DNA of 35,604 nt, from assembly GCA_011525685.1 (NCBI GenBank), contig WYBW01000084.1:1-35604 (forward strand), read 5' to 3'. Positions 15,729 through 24,170 of this stretch are shown piece by piece (position 1 is the first letter of the stretch; every line of letters begins with the position of its first letter). Both the position numbers and the translations under genes were made by a program. The notes under the pieces were generated by a model, which made no database searches, was not told where the DNA came from, and was given only the letters and a program-made list of their open reading frames with translations. This stretch comes from Verrucomicrobiia bacterium (lineage in GTDB: Bacteria; Verrucomicrobiota; Verrucomicrobiia; Limisphaerales; JADLHS01).

Positions 15729-18401
15729 TCAGGCCGGCTTGCCGCTCGTGGAAGCTGACTTCGCCGCCCGCCACTTGCCGTCAAGCGCGGCAAAGCCCAG
15801 CAATCCGAGGCCCAGCGCGATGGCAGCCAGGCTGACTTTCAGCCCTTGCAACGGCGGCTCAAACCGAAACTCCACCGTGTGTTGTCCCGGCTCCAGGAAC
15901 ACTCCGCGCATGATGAAATTGCAGCGCAGCAGCGGCGCGGGTTTGCCGTCCACGAACACCTTCCAATTCGGATCATGTTTGTCATTGAGCAAGAGCACGG
16001 ACGGCGACTCGGCCTGGGTGCTCAACTCAATCCGTTTGGGTGAATAGCTCTTGTATTGCACCGTCCCGCCGGCAGGGCTCGCACCCTCTTTGGGCGCGGG
16101 CAAAGGCTCGGCCACGAGCACGGTTTGGGCGGGATCGAATTCCTTGCTGGCCAGTTGTGCCAGGGTGGTTTCGTCGTCCGGACTGGGTTGCCAGTTGCCA
16201 TAAAGCCTGGCGCGCGGCAGGGCGCCGGTGAACTCGAACACCGCAAAAGGCCCTGTCGCGTTCGTGCGCGTCAAAATCGGTCCGCCCGCCCGCGTTTGGT
16301 ACAACTCGAACAGCAGCAGTGGCCGAAAGCGCTGTTGCGGGTCCAACTCCTTGTTCAAGGTCGCGTAAAGCCCCGCCGGGCCGATCAGATAACGGGTGTT
16401 GGTCAGTTCCCAGCGGCGCACGATACGATGCAGGTTCTGGGGCGAGTTGTCGTATGCCAGCGCGGTTTCAAAAGCGGCGATGTCCTGCGGCATCCGGGGC
16501 ATTTGGATGATGTCGAGCGACTGGATGTTGTAATACTGGAAGAGGTGTTGCAGCCATTCCGTGCCGTAAACCTGCTGAATGATGGCGAATTGCCCGGGCA
16601 ATCCAAACGGCCAGATGGCAACCCGATGTTCGTGGGGCTTCTCGCGCAGGAGTTGGAAGACCGCATTGTCCGAGGTTTCCAGATAACGCTGCTTCCAGTT
16701 GTAAGGATTGATCCAGTGCGAACCCACGCGCGCCAGGTCCACCACCAGAAACACCCCGAGCAACGCGACTCCCATCACCGCCCGCTTGCCGGCGAAGTAA
16801 CCGCTCAAGACAACGGCGAACAAGCCGGCGGCCACGGCCAGGAGCACCACAAACCAGCCCACCTGACGGATGCTGAATCCGGCAATCGCCTTGGCGGTGG
16901 CCGCGTCGAACTGCACCTCCTGCAAGTATGCCACCAGGCCTTCCCTCGAGCCCGCATACACCAACCAACCCACGGCCGCCACACCCACCGCCAAGGCGCA
17001 ACCGACCACCCACTTGCGCTCGAACGAACCGCCGCGGCTCCAAAAGAATTTCCATTGCTCGGCCAGACCGCGCGAAGTCGCGACGGCCGCATCCAGGTAA
17101 AGCCGGTTCAGGCCATGAAGGCCAAAGGCGAACACCAGCAACAGCAGCCATTGGACGACGTGATAAAACTTCGCGGGAATCCGGATGGTGGACGCATACG
17201 GCAGGGAAAAGAAGATTTTGTAGAACGGTGCATGACGCCCGAATGAGAGCAGCAGGCACACAACAATCCCGGCACAGAGAATCCAGATGAATCTTCGTTC
17301 TGGCGCGGTAAAAGGCGAGGCCTGCTTGCGGCACGATTGAACCACCGCCCAAAGTGAAACCATGAGCACCAGAATCCCCGCATACGGCCCGGCACCGCCG
17401 AAACGAATCCCCGCGTTGGGCGGCGGGCCTTGTTTGCCGGACGCAAAGTAACTGTCCCAGGCCGGATGACGGCCCGACCGTCCCCAATAGGCCCCACCGT
17501 CGGGCGTGTCCATGCGATAGCCGAACAGGCCGGGCACGACGACTCCCAAAGTCTCCAGTTTGGGCATGCTGCCGAGTTGGGTGGCCCACGCCCATTGCTC
17601 TTCCTTGGTCCGCTCCTCCTTGGACATGCCCGCCACCCCTTCGATCTGCGTGGCAATCAAACCCGACAAAGCCGCCGCCGCCATGAACGCCGCGAACACC
17701 GCCACCACGCCGACTTGCGCGGCACCTTTTGCCAGACCAGCGAGCGGGACGCGGTCCTGCAAACCGGCCCGGACCACGATCAAGATTGCGGTGACGATAC
17801 TGAAGATCGCGCCGATGTCGTAACCTTCCATGACCCCCAACCCCACGGCCAATCCCGCCAAGGGATGGCGCACCCACGGACGCAAGGGCTGTGGGCTGGC
17901 CACCACCCCCAGCGCCAGGTAATTCATGCCGAAACAAATCGCCTGCGGCCCAACCCCCCAACAGGCCACGTTGAAGAAATCGGGGCTCAAGGCCGCCGCC
18001 AATCCCCCAAGCACCGCCGCCGCCGAACCGAGACCGAGTTGGCGGAAACAGAACCAGGCGCACGCGCCCAGAATCAACAAAGTCAACGGCGGATAAAACT
18101 TTGCGAACCCCAACGGCCCCAGCAACCACAACAGGAAGAAGGTGACGTTGGGCATGGCCCCGGGTTCACGAATTCCATAGCCGTTCAGTTCGCCCCAGGT
18201 TCCCCCGAACGCGGCCGGCAGACGCAGGCGTTCCGACATCATCGCTCCGAAGGGACCGTCATTGGCAAATTGAACCCAGGCTGGATGAAAGCTGCGCCAG
18301 AACAAGACCGCCAGCACGCCGCAGAGCAGCATCAGAAACAGCCAAAACCCGCCGGGCACCCGGGGACGGGTTAAATTCTGGGCACTGCTCTTGTGGCTCA
18401 T
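15729..18401 (-). CDS. Large polytopic membrane protein, YfhO-like
   Basis: An 890-residue integral membrane protein. The first transmembrane helix (GGFWLFLMLLCGVLAVLFW) follows a short cytoplasmic tail. A luminal-type loop with FANDGPFGAMMSERLRLPAAF and many helices follow up to about residue 545. Next comes a soluble domain (about 550-850) with HRVAIWPFGLPGQFAIIQQVYGTEWLQHLFQYYNIQSLDI and, near its end, SPSVLLLNDKHDPNWKVFVDGKPAPLLRCN and GQHTVEFRFEPP, then a last helix (LAAIALGLGLLGFAAL). This layout and the NDKHDPNWKVFVDG-type motif match the YfhO/GT-C-like membrane proteins, some of which are linked to glycosylation of wall or lipid-linked polymers. Substrate is not visible. It lies between the lipoprotein (convergent) and the methyltransferase (divergent, 57-base gap), near the surface-sugar operon, which fits a role in envelope glycans. 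Confidence 0.8.
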   Translation of the reverse strand: MSHKSSAQNLTRPRVPGGFWLFLMLLCGVLAVLFWRSFHPAWVQFANDGPFGAMMSERLRLPAAFGGTWGELNGYGIREPGAMPNVTFFLLWLLGPLGFAKFYPPLTLLILGACAWFCFRQLGLGSAAAVLGGLAAALSPDFFNVACWGVGPQAICFGMNYLALGVVASPQPLRPWVRHPLAGLAVGLGVMEGYDIGAIFSIVTAILIVVRAGLQDRVPLAGLAKGAAQVGVVAVFAAFMAAAALSGLIATQIEGVAGMSKEERTKEEQWAWATQLGSMPKLETLGVVVPGLFGYRMDTPDGGAYWGRSGRHPAWDSYFASGKQGPPPNAGIRFGGAGPYAGILVLMVSLWAVVQSCRKQASPFTAPERRFIWILCAGIVVCLLLSFGRHAPFYKIFFSLPYASTIRIPAKFYHVVQWLLLLVFAFGLHGLNRLYLDAAVATSRGLAEQWKFFWSRGGSFERKWVVGCALAVGVAAVGWLVYAGSREGLVAYLQEVQFDAATAKAIAGFSIRQVGWFVVLLAVAAGLFAVVLSGYFAGKRAVMGVALLGVFLVVDLARVGSHWINPYNWKQRYLETSDNAVFQLLREKPHEHRVAIWPFGLPGQFAIIQQVYGTEWLQHLFQYYNIQSLDIIQMPRMPQDIAAFETALAYDNSPQNLHRIVRRWELTNTRYLIGPAGLYATLNKELDPQQRFRPLLLFELYQTRAGGPILTRTNATGPFAVFEFTGALPRARLYGNWQPSPDDETTLAQLASKEFDPAQTVLVAEPLPAPKEGASPAGGTVQYKSYSPKRIELSTQAESPSVLLLNDKHDPNWKVFVDGKPAPLLRCNFIMRGVFLEPGQHTVEFRFEPPLQGLKVSLAAIALGLGLLGFAALDGKWRAAKSASTSGKPA

Positions 18402-18458
18402 CGGGCGGGCATGTTTACAGTTCTTGCGCGGGACGCATGGTAGTTATGAGACCTCCCG

Positions 18459-19517
18459 ATGCCAGACAAAAACCGGCAACGTCACAAACCGACCATGAAT
18501 CCACCGCGCTCGGAAAGCTGCCCACGGGTTGTGGAACACCTTTACAAGCCATGGGAGTTCTCTAACCTCGCGCGACTGCGTTGCCGAAGTATCGCCCGAG
18601 CGGCAGCGCTTTGGATCTGCATGGGAATTGACATTGATACCGCGAGATTTCTGCTCGCCCGTCGGCGGGACAAAGTCTGCTTCGATCGCTGTGCCACGCT
18701 GGGGCGTCAGCACTATTACGTGAGCAACAGCGAAACTCGCTTGCTGCTCAGGGAGTATGGCCTTTCACCAGCCGATTTTCCCACGCTGTTCAGGCAAACC
18801 TACCCTGATTTCTCGGAGCCCTTTTGGGACATGCTTGGGGTCAAGACACTTCACACTGTGGACGCCAGCTCATTTGAGGGGGCAAGCCACGTTCACGACA
18901 TGAACCAACCCATCCCGCCTGGTTGGAAAGAGAATTACGATGCGGTCTGTGACATTGGCACTCTTGAACACGTTTTTAATTTCCCCGTGGCCATCCGCAA
19001 CTGCATGGAAATGGTCAAGCTCGGAGGTTGCTTCTTCACGCAGACCCCGGCTAACAACTACTTCGGCCATGGTTTCTATCAATTCAGCCCCGAGCTCTTC
19101 TTTCGGGTGCTGTCTCCTCAGAACGGCTTCCAAGTCGAACACTGTATGGCCATTGAACAATCACCGCGCAGAAGATGGTATGCGATCAGAGACCCTGAAA
19201 CCATTCGTGCTCGCGTCACACTCATCAACGCGGCGCCGGTGATCCTGACGGTTTGGGCTCGGCGCGTGGAAATCAAACCGCTCTTCCAAATGACACCCCA
19301 GCAGAGCGACTACGCTGCTGCTTGGACGAAAAGCGATGGGAAACGAGGACAGGGACTGCCTTTGGGCAGTCAAACAGTTGAACGGCTCAAAAACGCCATG
19401 CTGGCAACGACTCCCCGCCTGGCTCGTGTGTTGGATGCGCTAAGGTTCTCCCGCTTTAATCGCACATTCTCGTTTCGTAACCGGAGATCATTCACGCGCC
19501 TCTCAAAGCGAGCCTGA
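18459..19517 (+). CDS. Methyltransferase-like protein of unknown substrate
   Basis: Up to 352 residues. The conserved part begins around MGIDIDTARFLLARRR (ATG at 18621) and continues with CATLGRQHYYVSNSETRLLL. The class I methyltransferase core is reduced: the usual glycine-rich SAM loop is not seen, but VCDIGTLEHVFNFPVAIRNCMEMVKLGGCFFTQTPANNYFGHGFYQFSPELFF matches the post-I to motif III part of SAM methyltransferases. Possible starts are 18459, 18495 and 18621. None has a good ribosome binding site; I report the longest, but 18621 would fit the conserved region best. Compared with its neighbours the gene is noticeably less GC-rich, hinting at separate ancestry. It faces away from the YfhO-like gene and precedes the glycan operon, so modification of a surface sugar is a reasonable guess only. 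Confidence 0.72.
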   Translation: MPDKNRQRHKPTMNPPRSESCPRVVEHLYKPWEFSNLARLRCRSIARAAALWICMGIDIDTARFLLARRRDKVCFDRCATLGRQHYYVSNSETRLLLREYGLSPADFPTLFRQTYPDFSEPFWDMLGVKTLHTVDASSFEGASHVHDMNQPIPPGWKENYDAVCDIGTLEHVFNFPVAIRNCMEMVKLGGCFFTQTPANNYFGHGFYQFSPELFFRVLSPQNGFQVEHCMAIEQSPRRRWYAIRDPETIRARVTLINAAPVILTVWARRVEIKPLFQMTPQQSDYAAAWTKSDGKRGQGLPLGSQTVERLKNAMLATTPRLARVLDALRFSRFNRTFSFRNRRSFTRLSKRA

Positions 19518-19569
19518 CTGCACGCCGCCTCGGACGCGGACAATTGCGGTGCGGTAAGAGTTGGTATAG

Positions 19570-19698
19570 CCGAGTGGCCCAGACTCTTCGCTCAACTGGA
19601 CGAACGTCGAGGCGGCGGCGACGGCGGGTGATGGCCTGATCTCGCTCACCCAACCGGTGGGCGAGGGAGCCAGTTTTTATCGGTTGCGCCGCGAGTAG
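19570..19698 (+). pseudogene. 3' remnant of a secreted-protein gene
   Basis: An in-frame stretch from just after a TAG at 19567 to the TAG at 19696 reads NWTNVEAAATAGDGLISLTQ then PVGEGASFYRLRRE-stop. A W-T-N-V start, a strand, and a final FYRLR-stop is a very common C-terminal ending of long secreted beta-rich proteins in Verrucomicrobiota. There is no start codon or upstream coding sequence, so I read this as the leftover 3' end of a deleted gene. It sits in the 221-base gap between the methyltransferase and the GT2 gene. Confidence 0.5.
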
Positions 19699-19738
19699 CA
19701 AAGGCGTCGGGCCAGTTCTCGGCGCTTGGACCGATTAG

Positions 19739-20734
19739 TCAGGTGGCAGCCGGCGTGGTGGGTCCGCCGGCGGCCTTCACTCGATAGCCGGCCACCCCAG
19801 CGTACCAGTTTACCAGAGATGCCGGCGCCCGGTTCTTGAGCCAGACCCGCGTTGTCTGCCAGAGCATCTTGCGCAGATAAAGCGGGGTGCAAAACCGCCG
19901 GAACTCCGCGTGCCGGCGCAACACCCGATAGCCCGCCCACCCGCAGACGTAGAGTGAGCCGGCTTCGGTGAACCGTCCGACGACGTCTGAACACTCCGGG
20001 CCGGTTAGCAACCTCAAGGCATGTTCAATCGCCGGGTCGTTGATCGCGGGGTTCTTGCGGCTTTTCCGAAAGAACGTGGCTTCGCCCACATGGAACACGG
20101 CCAGCGGTTCGGGCACCACACAGACGCCGTGTCGAAGCGCCAGCACCGTGGTCGCATACCAGTCGCTGTAGAGACTCAATTCGGAAATGAGCTTGCCCAC
20201 CTTGATGAGCGCCTCGCGCCGGTAAATGGCCGTGTGACCGGGAATGAACAGCCGTCCCCGCTGTTCCAATCGCATGACCTCCTGCGGAGCAAGGTAAGCC
20301 GGACGGTCGGTCATGCCCACGCCCATGTGCCATTGCAAAGTGCCGTCCGCGCGCTCCTCGCGCCAGTCGCCGATGGTGCAGGACAGCCCCGCTTGCGGGT
20401 GCTGCGCCAGCAACCGGAGCGATTTCTCGAAGAAGCCCGGCAGCGTCTCGTCGTCCGCCGCCTGCAGGAAAACGAATTCACCGCCAGCCTCATCAATCCC
20501 GCGATTCGTGGTTTCCATGACCCCCCGATTCCGGTCGTTCCGGAGCAGCCTGACATTGAGGTGCCGGCGGGCGAACTCTTGAATGACCTCCACGCTGTGG
20601 TCGGTCGAAGCATCATCCACCACGATGATCTCTTGCGGCTGCACCGATTGCCCCAACAACGCGTTCAGACAGCGAGGCAGATACTTTGCGTGATTGTAGT
20701 TCGGGACAATGACCGAGAGCGTCGGCAAATTCAT
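19739..20734 (-). CDS. Family 2 glycosyltransferase
   Basis: A 331-residue inverting glycosyltransferase, the last gene of the seven-gene sugar operon. The start at 20734 (MNLPTLSVIVPNYNH) is preferred over an upstream frame extension to 20785 that lacks conserved sequence. The GT-A fold shows SVIVPNYNHAKYLPRCL, IIVVDDASTDHS (nucleotide binding), NRGVMETTNRGI, and LQAADDETLPGFFEKS carrying the D-x-D-type metal site. After about residue 120 come RLFIPGHTAIYRREALIKVG and LYSDWYATTVLALRHGVCVVPEPLAVF, which form the acceptor side. The protein is soluble or peripheral at the inner membrane. It starts 27 bases after the nucleotidyltransferase stop, consistent with one transcript, and would transfer the sugar made by the upstream genes to a glycan. 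Confidence 0.92.
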   Translation of the reverse strand: MNLPTLSVIVPNYNHAKYLPRCLNALLGQSVQPQEIIVVDDASTDHSVEVIQEFARRHLNVRLLRNDRNRGVMETTNRGIDEAGGEFVFLQAADDETLPGFFEKSLRLLAQHPQAGLSCTIGDWREERADGTLQWHMGVGMTDRPAYLAPQEVMRLEQRGRLFIPGHTAIYRREALIKVGKLISELSLYSDWYATTVLALRHGVCVVPEPLAVFHVGEATFFRKSRKNPAINDPAIEHALRLLTGPECSDVVGRFTEAGSLYVCGWAGYRVLRRHAEFRRFCTPLYLRKMLWQTTRVWLKNRAPASLVNWYAGVAGYRVKAAGGPTTPAAT

Positions 20735-20760
20735 CGGCGGCTCTTGTAAAACAGGCTGAA

Positions 20761-21495
20761 TCACCCGGAAAGCGAAATGTGACAACGCCCCTCCACCAGC
20801 GCCGCCCGCGCTTCGGCCAGCCGCTCCGGCGAATCCACCGCGACCCGATAGCCGGACAACGGAAAGCCAAACAGCCGGCCCGTGCGGACAAGTCTTGGAA
20901 AAACATCCCGCGGCAGGTCACAGGCGGTGTTTGATGGAATGTGCTCCAACACTTCCGGTGCGCAGACGCAAATTCCGGAGTTTACCCAGGGCGAAGTTTG
21001 CCCCTGTCGGGCCTCTTCGGTGGGTCGTTCCACAAAGCTGGTGATGCACTGTTCGGCATCGAGCGCCACCACACTGTTCGACCTTGCTCTTTGATGCACC
21101 AGCAGCGTGATCAGGGCGTTTCGTTCGCGATGAAACCGCAGCATCGCCGTGAAATCCTGATCTGTCAGGATGTCGCCGTACTGCACGAGAAATGCCGGCT
21201 CGTTGCGTAAAAACCGCTCCAAGTTCTTCACCCCGCCGGCTGTGCCCAGCAGCACGGGCTCGTGGGAATAAGCTAATTTCACGCCGAAGCGCGAGCCGTC
21301 GCCGAAGTAATTCTGGATCAACTCCGGCTTGAAATGCAGGTTGATGGCAATTTCATCGAAGCCCTGCCGGTTGAGATGCGCAATCAGGTAGGCCAGCATC
21401 GGATGGTCGTTGAGCGGCAGCATGGGCTTGGGGATTTCCCGAGTCAGCTCGCCCAGTCGAGTGCCGTAACCGGCGCAAAGGAGCATGGCCTTCAT
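20761..21495 (-). CDS. Sugar-1-phosphate nucleotidyltransferase
   Basis: A 244-residue enzyme that activates a sugar 1-phosphate with an NTP. The start MKAMLLCAGYGTRLGELTREIPKPMLPLNDHPMLAYLI contains the G-x-G-T-R-L and K-P-M motifs of the NTP_transferase family. NLHFKPELIQNYFGDGSRFGV, LLGTAGGVKNLERFL, and the metal-binding Asp in LVQYGDILTDQDF follow; WVNSGICVCAPEVLEHIP closes the sugar pocket. Length and motifs are like HddC (heptose-1-phosphate guanylyltransferase) or MurU-type enzymes; there is no left-handed beta-helix acyltransferase domain. Since the gene directly upstream is a GmhB-like phosphatase, a heptose phosphate is an attractive substrate, but mannose or glucose phosphate cannot be excluded. 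It is separated from the phosphatase by 88 bases and from the glycosyltransferase by 26 bases. Confidence 0.88.
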   Translation of the reverse strand: MKAMLLCAGYGTRLGELTREIPKPMLPLNDHPMLAYLIAHLNRQGFDEIAINLHFKPELIQNYFGDGSRFGVKLAYSHEPVLLGTAGGVKNLERFLRNEPAFLVQYGDILTDQDFTAMLRFHRERNALITLLVHQRARSNSVVALDAEQCITSFVERPTEEARQGQTSPWVNSGICVCAPEVLEHIPSNTACDLPRDVFPRLVRTGRLFGFPLSGYRVAVDSPERLAEARAALVEGRCHISLSG

Positions 21496-21583
21496 GGGAG
21501 AAAGGCAGAAGGCAAAGGGTGGAAGACAGAACTACATCCCACTTCGTCGGACGTTTCGTTCACCATTCTGCATTCCAGATTCT
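21496..21583 (-). other. Pyrimidine-rich spacer inside sugar operon
   Basis: The 88-base spacer between the phosphatase and nucleotidyltransferase genes is, on the coding (minus) strand, rich in CTT/CCT words with a degenerate repeated CTTCTGCCTTT pattern just before the ATG. It also contains a GAAGAATCTGGAATGCAGAATG stretch. No purine-rich ribosome binding site is seen before 21495. The other operon junctions overlap or are short, so this may be a repeat inserted into the operon. Confidence 0.4.
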
Positions 21584-22159
21584 TCATTGGTTCAAAATCC
21601 ACCCAACCGCTGCCGGCAAATCGGCGCAGGTATGGTCGGGTCGAATTGTTGCGTCCAGCGGCTCGTTGGTTTCAATCGGCCTGGCCAGGTGCTTGCCGGT
21701 TTGAACCAATACGGTGCGGCAACCGGCGCGCGCCCCGGCGATGATGTCGGTGATCCGGTCACCCACCATGAAACTGGTCCGCAGATCGAGACTCAACTCT
21801 CGCGCCGCGCGCAGCAACATCCCCGGCTTCGGCTTGCGGCAATCGCAGTCCACCCGATATGCCGGCAGCGTAGCGTTCGGATGATGCGGGCAAAAATACA
21901 CTTGGTCGAAATCGGGTCCACCGGCGGCGCGGATGAGTCCGCCCAGTTCGACATGAATCGTTTCCATTTCGGCTTCCGTAACCAACCCGCGCGCGACGAC
22001 GGGCTGATTGCTGACCACGACCAAAGCGAACCCGGCCTCGCGCAGGGCGATCAGGGAAGCGGGCACGCCAGCCAGGACCCGCAATTGATCGGTACGCGTG
22101 AGCAAGTCCACGTCCTCCACCAACACCCCGTCGCGGTCCAGGAACACAGCGCTTCTCAT
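21584..22159 (-). CDS. HAD-family histidinol/heptose-bisphosphate phosphatase (GmhB-like)
   Basis: A 191-residue phosphatase. The ATG at 22159 overlaps the stop of the upstream methyltransferase (ATGA) and begins MRSAVFLDRDGVLVEDVD, with the nucleophile Asp8 and acid/base Asp10. HAD motif II is VVVSNQPVVARG, and the magnesium site is MVGDRITDIIAGARAG. The zinc loop of the GmhB/HisB subgroup is intact: CPHHPN (Cys90, His92) and DCDCRKPKPGML (Cys105, Cys107). GmhB removes the 7-phosphate of D-glycero-D-manno-heptose 1,7-bisphosphate in ADP- or GDP-heptose synthesis. The following gene is a nucleotidyltransferase, as expected in the GDP-heptose branch, but the isomerase (GmhA) and kinase are absent from the window. 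A histidinol phosphatase role is less likely given the sugar neighbours. Confidence 0.88.
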   Translation of the reverse strand: MRSAVFLDRDGVLVEDVDLLTRTDQLRVLAGVPASLIALREAGFALVVVSNQPVVARGLVTEAEMETIHVELGGLIRAAGGPDFDQVYFCPHHPNATLPAYRVDCDCRKPKPGMLLRAARELSLDLRTSFMVGDRITDIIAGARAGCRTVLVQTGKHLARPIETNEPLDATIRPDHTCADLPAAVGWILNQ

Positions 22160-23316
22160 GGCAACTCCACGCGCAATCCCTTGCCCAGTTGTCGCAGCCG
22201 TTCCGCGACATTCCCGGCCAGGGGTTGCGGCAGGGCCACAAAGATGGTCGCCCCTTTGGGCACGTCCGCCGGCGACACGATGGGCCGGTCCAGATGAGTT
22301 TTGCCGATGCGATTCACGTCCTCGTCCACAAAGAATCGCGCCGCCCGATTCAGTTGCGCATCCAGCCAGGTGGCGGCGATGGCCGTGCCGAACAAGCCGA
22401 AACTCGGCTCTTTGGCCAAAGGTTCGACCTTCGCCAAGATTTGCCGCAACTGCTGCCAGCCGTTGAACACTTGCAGCGAATCGGATTGAGGAAGAGTTGC
22501 CGCGCGGGCTTCGTTTTCGCCAGGAAGCGGCCTGCCCACCACGCTGACCTCCTTGGCCACCCACTGATTGGTGGTGTGCCGCACATCGAACCCGGCGGCC
22601 CGCACCACCCCTGCCAGCAGTCCGGGCGAGAAGTGCGAGCAGTGATCCGCCACCAGCAGCATGAAGCAGTTTTGCTGGCAGTCCGGCACTTCGATAAACA
22701 ACAGTCCGTCCGGCTTCAGCTTTTCTCGCAGCCGCTTGAGAAAAGCCACCGGGAATGGAATGTGTTCCAGCACGTGGATCAACGAAATCACGTCGAAGTT
22801 CCCGGGAATTTCGGCGATGTCACCGGTGAACAGCCGTTCAACCCCGGGGATCTTTTCGATCTGCACCTTGTATTTATCGCTGACTTCCGTGCCGCACAGA
22901 GTCCAGCCCGGAACCAGTCGGCTCCACGCCGAAAGAAACGAGCCGTTGCCGCAACCGATGTCCAGCAATCTTCCCCGGCTTGGCAGCGCGCACGCGTCGC
23001 GCATTGCCTGGATGAGCTGTGCGGACCGTGGCTGGCCGGCGCCGCTGCGCTCGTGAAAAACACTCTGTTCCGCCCCGCCGCTCTGATGATAGATCGTGTA
23101 ACCGGCGTAAATCTGGTCGGCTTCCGCCTGCCACTGCGGCGTTATGGGCGTCTGGATAAATCCGCACGCCCGGCAGCGTGCCAACTGCCCGCCCGGCGGC
23201 CAGGGTTTGCAGTCGGAAGTGACGCGATGCAAGGCGGCGTAGGCTGCCGCCCGCTCCAGCTCGGTCGAGCCGCAGACGTGGCAGGCGGTGGTGATGATCG
23301 GGGAAGTTTTGCTCAC
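22156..23316 (-). CDS. Zinc-ribbon SAM-dependent C-methyltransferase-like protein
   Basis: A 386-residue protein with three parts. An N-terminal zinc-binding domain has Cys12, Cys15, Cys48 and Cys51 (ACHVCGS, ARCRACGFIQTP). The central class I methyltransferase has the SAM loop GRLLDIGCGNGSFLSA (about 115-130), then VISLIHVLEHIPFPVAFLKRL and GLLFIEVPD. The C-terminal region (about 285-386) resembles the Methyltransf_14 domain with FGLFGTAIAATWLDAQL and FFVDEDVNRIGKTHLDRPIVSP. This zinc-MT-C-terminal domain order is that of NDP-sugar C-methyltransferases (TylC3/TcaB9 type). The start is GTG at 23316, which overlaps the stop of the reductase gene as GTGA; the stop in turn overlaps the phosphatase ATG. 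It probably adds a C-branch methyl to an activated keto-sugar. Confidence 0.85.
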   Translation of the reverse strand: MSKTSPIITTACHVCGSTELERAAAYAALHRVTSDCKPWPPGGQLARCRACGFIQTPITPQWQAEADQIYAGYTIYHQSGGAEQSVFHERSGAGQPRSAQLIQAMRDACALPSRGRLLDIGCGNGSFLSAWSRLVPGWTLCGTEVSDKYKVQIEKIPGVERLFTGDIAEIPGNFDVISLIHVLEHIPFPVAFLKRLREKLKPDGLLFIEVPDCQQNCFMLLVADHCSHFSPGLLAGVVRAAGFDVRHTTNQWVAKEVSVVGRPLPGENEARAATLPQSDSLQVFNGWQQLRQILAKVEPLAKEPSFGLFGTAIAATWLDAQLNRAARFFVDEDVNRIGKTHLDRPIVSPADVPKGATIFVALPQPLAGNVAERLRQLGKGLRVELP

Positions 23317-24170
23317 AGCGAAAACGTATCTTCAATCACGCGCAAAGGCTCAGGGAAAACCAACCCCAGTTCACGACGGGCACGGCTGGCATCCAAGGTC
23401 GTGTGAGCCGGCGAGTGTTCCAGGCCCGCGCCCTGGCTGGAGACGACTCGCAACAAGGATTCATCGCCCTTCATGCGCCGCACAACATGCCGGGCGATGT
23501 CGGCGTAGGAAACATCCGAATCGGCCGAGAACTGCCAGAGGCCCGAGCGCTCCTCCGCCGCGACCTTCAACAATCCATCCGCTGTCATGCCGAGCGGAAT
23601 CGGTGCGCAGACAAAATCGCCGAACGCCTCGACCGGTTGCCCGGAACGCACCGCTCGGAGCCAGCCTTGCACCAAAGCCCAACGAGGACTCGCGACTTTC
23701 GTCAGCCGTACGATGGCGATCCGGTTACCGAACGCCGCGTACGCCGCTTCCACCGCGGCTTTTTGCCGGCCGTATTCCGTCACGGGACAAGTGGCCTCCT
23801 CTGCGCGTCGCAACGGTCGCGATCCATCGAATACCAAGTTGGAGGAGATGAAAACGACAAACATGCCGGCGGCGAGCAGCTTTTCCGTCAGGCGCAAGGT
23901 TTGGGTGACGTTGATGTGTCGTGTGCCGGCTGGATCCCGGCGGCAGGCCTCCAGGCTCGTGATCGCGGCGCACAGAATGGCCGCCCGGCATTCCGAGGGG
24001 GGCGACCAGTCTTCGAGTGCCTCGGACAGATTTAGTTGACGGATTTGCGGCGTCCTGCCGTCCGGCTCGATCATCGTGCCGGCGACATTCCATCCGCGCT
24101 CCCGGCCCAGCTTAAGCAAAGTGCCGCCCAGCAGGCCCTCCGTCCCGACAATCAGAAGCGGTCCCTTCAC
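23313..24170 (-). CDS. RmlD-like NAD(P)-dependent sugar reductase/epimerase (SDR)
   Basis: A 285-residue extended short-chain dehydrogenase. The frame opens from a GTG at 24200, but a second GTG at 24170 overlaps the TGA stop of the upstream methyltransferase (GTGA). That gives KGPLLIVGTEGLLGGTLLKLG directly, which fits the beta-strand/Gly-rich opening, so 24170 is the likelier start. The nucleotide-binding loop is GTEGLLGG. The catalytic region has VVFISSNLVFDG and the Y-x-x-x-K motif TEYGRQKAAVEAAY. SPRWALVQGWLRAVRSGQPVEAFGDFVCAPIPLGMTADGLLKV and GLWQFSADSDVSYADIARHV are typical of RmlD-type dTDP-4-dehydrorhamnose reductases. The same GTGA overlap occurs at its 3' end, so three neighbouring genes are coupled. 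Probable role: reduction of a keto-sugar intermediate. Confidence 0.88.
   Translation of the reverse strand: MKGPLLIVGTEGLLGGTLLKLGRERGWNVAGTMIEPDGRTPQIRQLNLSEALEDWSPPSECRAAILCAAITSLEACRRDPAGTRHINVTQTLRLTEKLLAAGMFVVFISSNLVFDGSRPLRRAEEATCPVTEYGRQKAAVEAAYAAFGNRIAIVRLTKVASPRWALVQGWLRAVRSGQPVEAFGDFVCAPIPLGMTADGLLKVAAEERSGLWQFSADSDVSYADIARHVVRRMKGDESLLRVVSSQGAGLEHSPAHTTLDASRARRELGLVFPEPLRVIEDTFSL

Noticed and set aside
16468..18129. 553-codon frame overlapping the YfhO-like gene in another frame of the same strand
   Set aside because: Low-complexity Gly/Arg/Pro translation, whereas the YfhO frame has clean membrane helices and family motifs.
22189..23406. 405-codon plus-strand frame opposite the C-methyltransferase
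   Set aside because: Antisense to a gene with zinc and SAM motifs and coupled start/stop codons.
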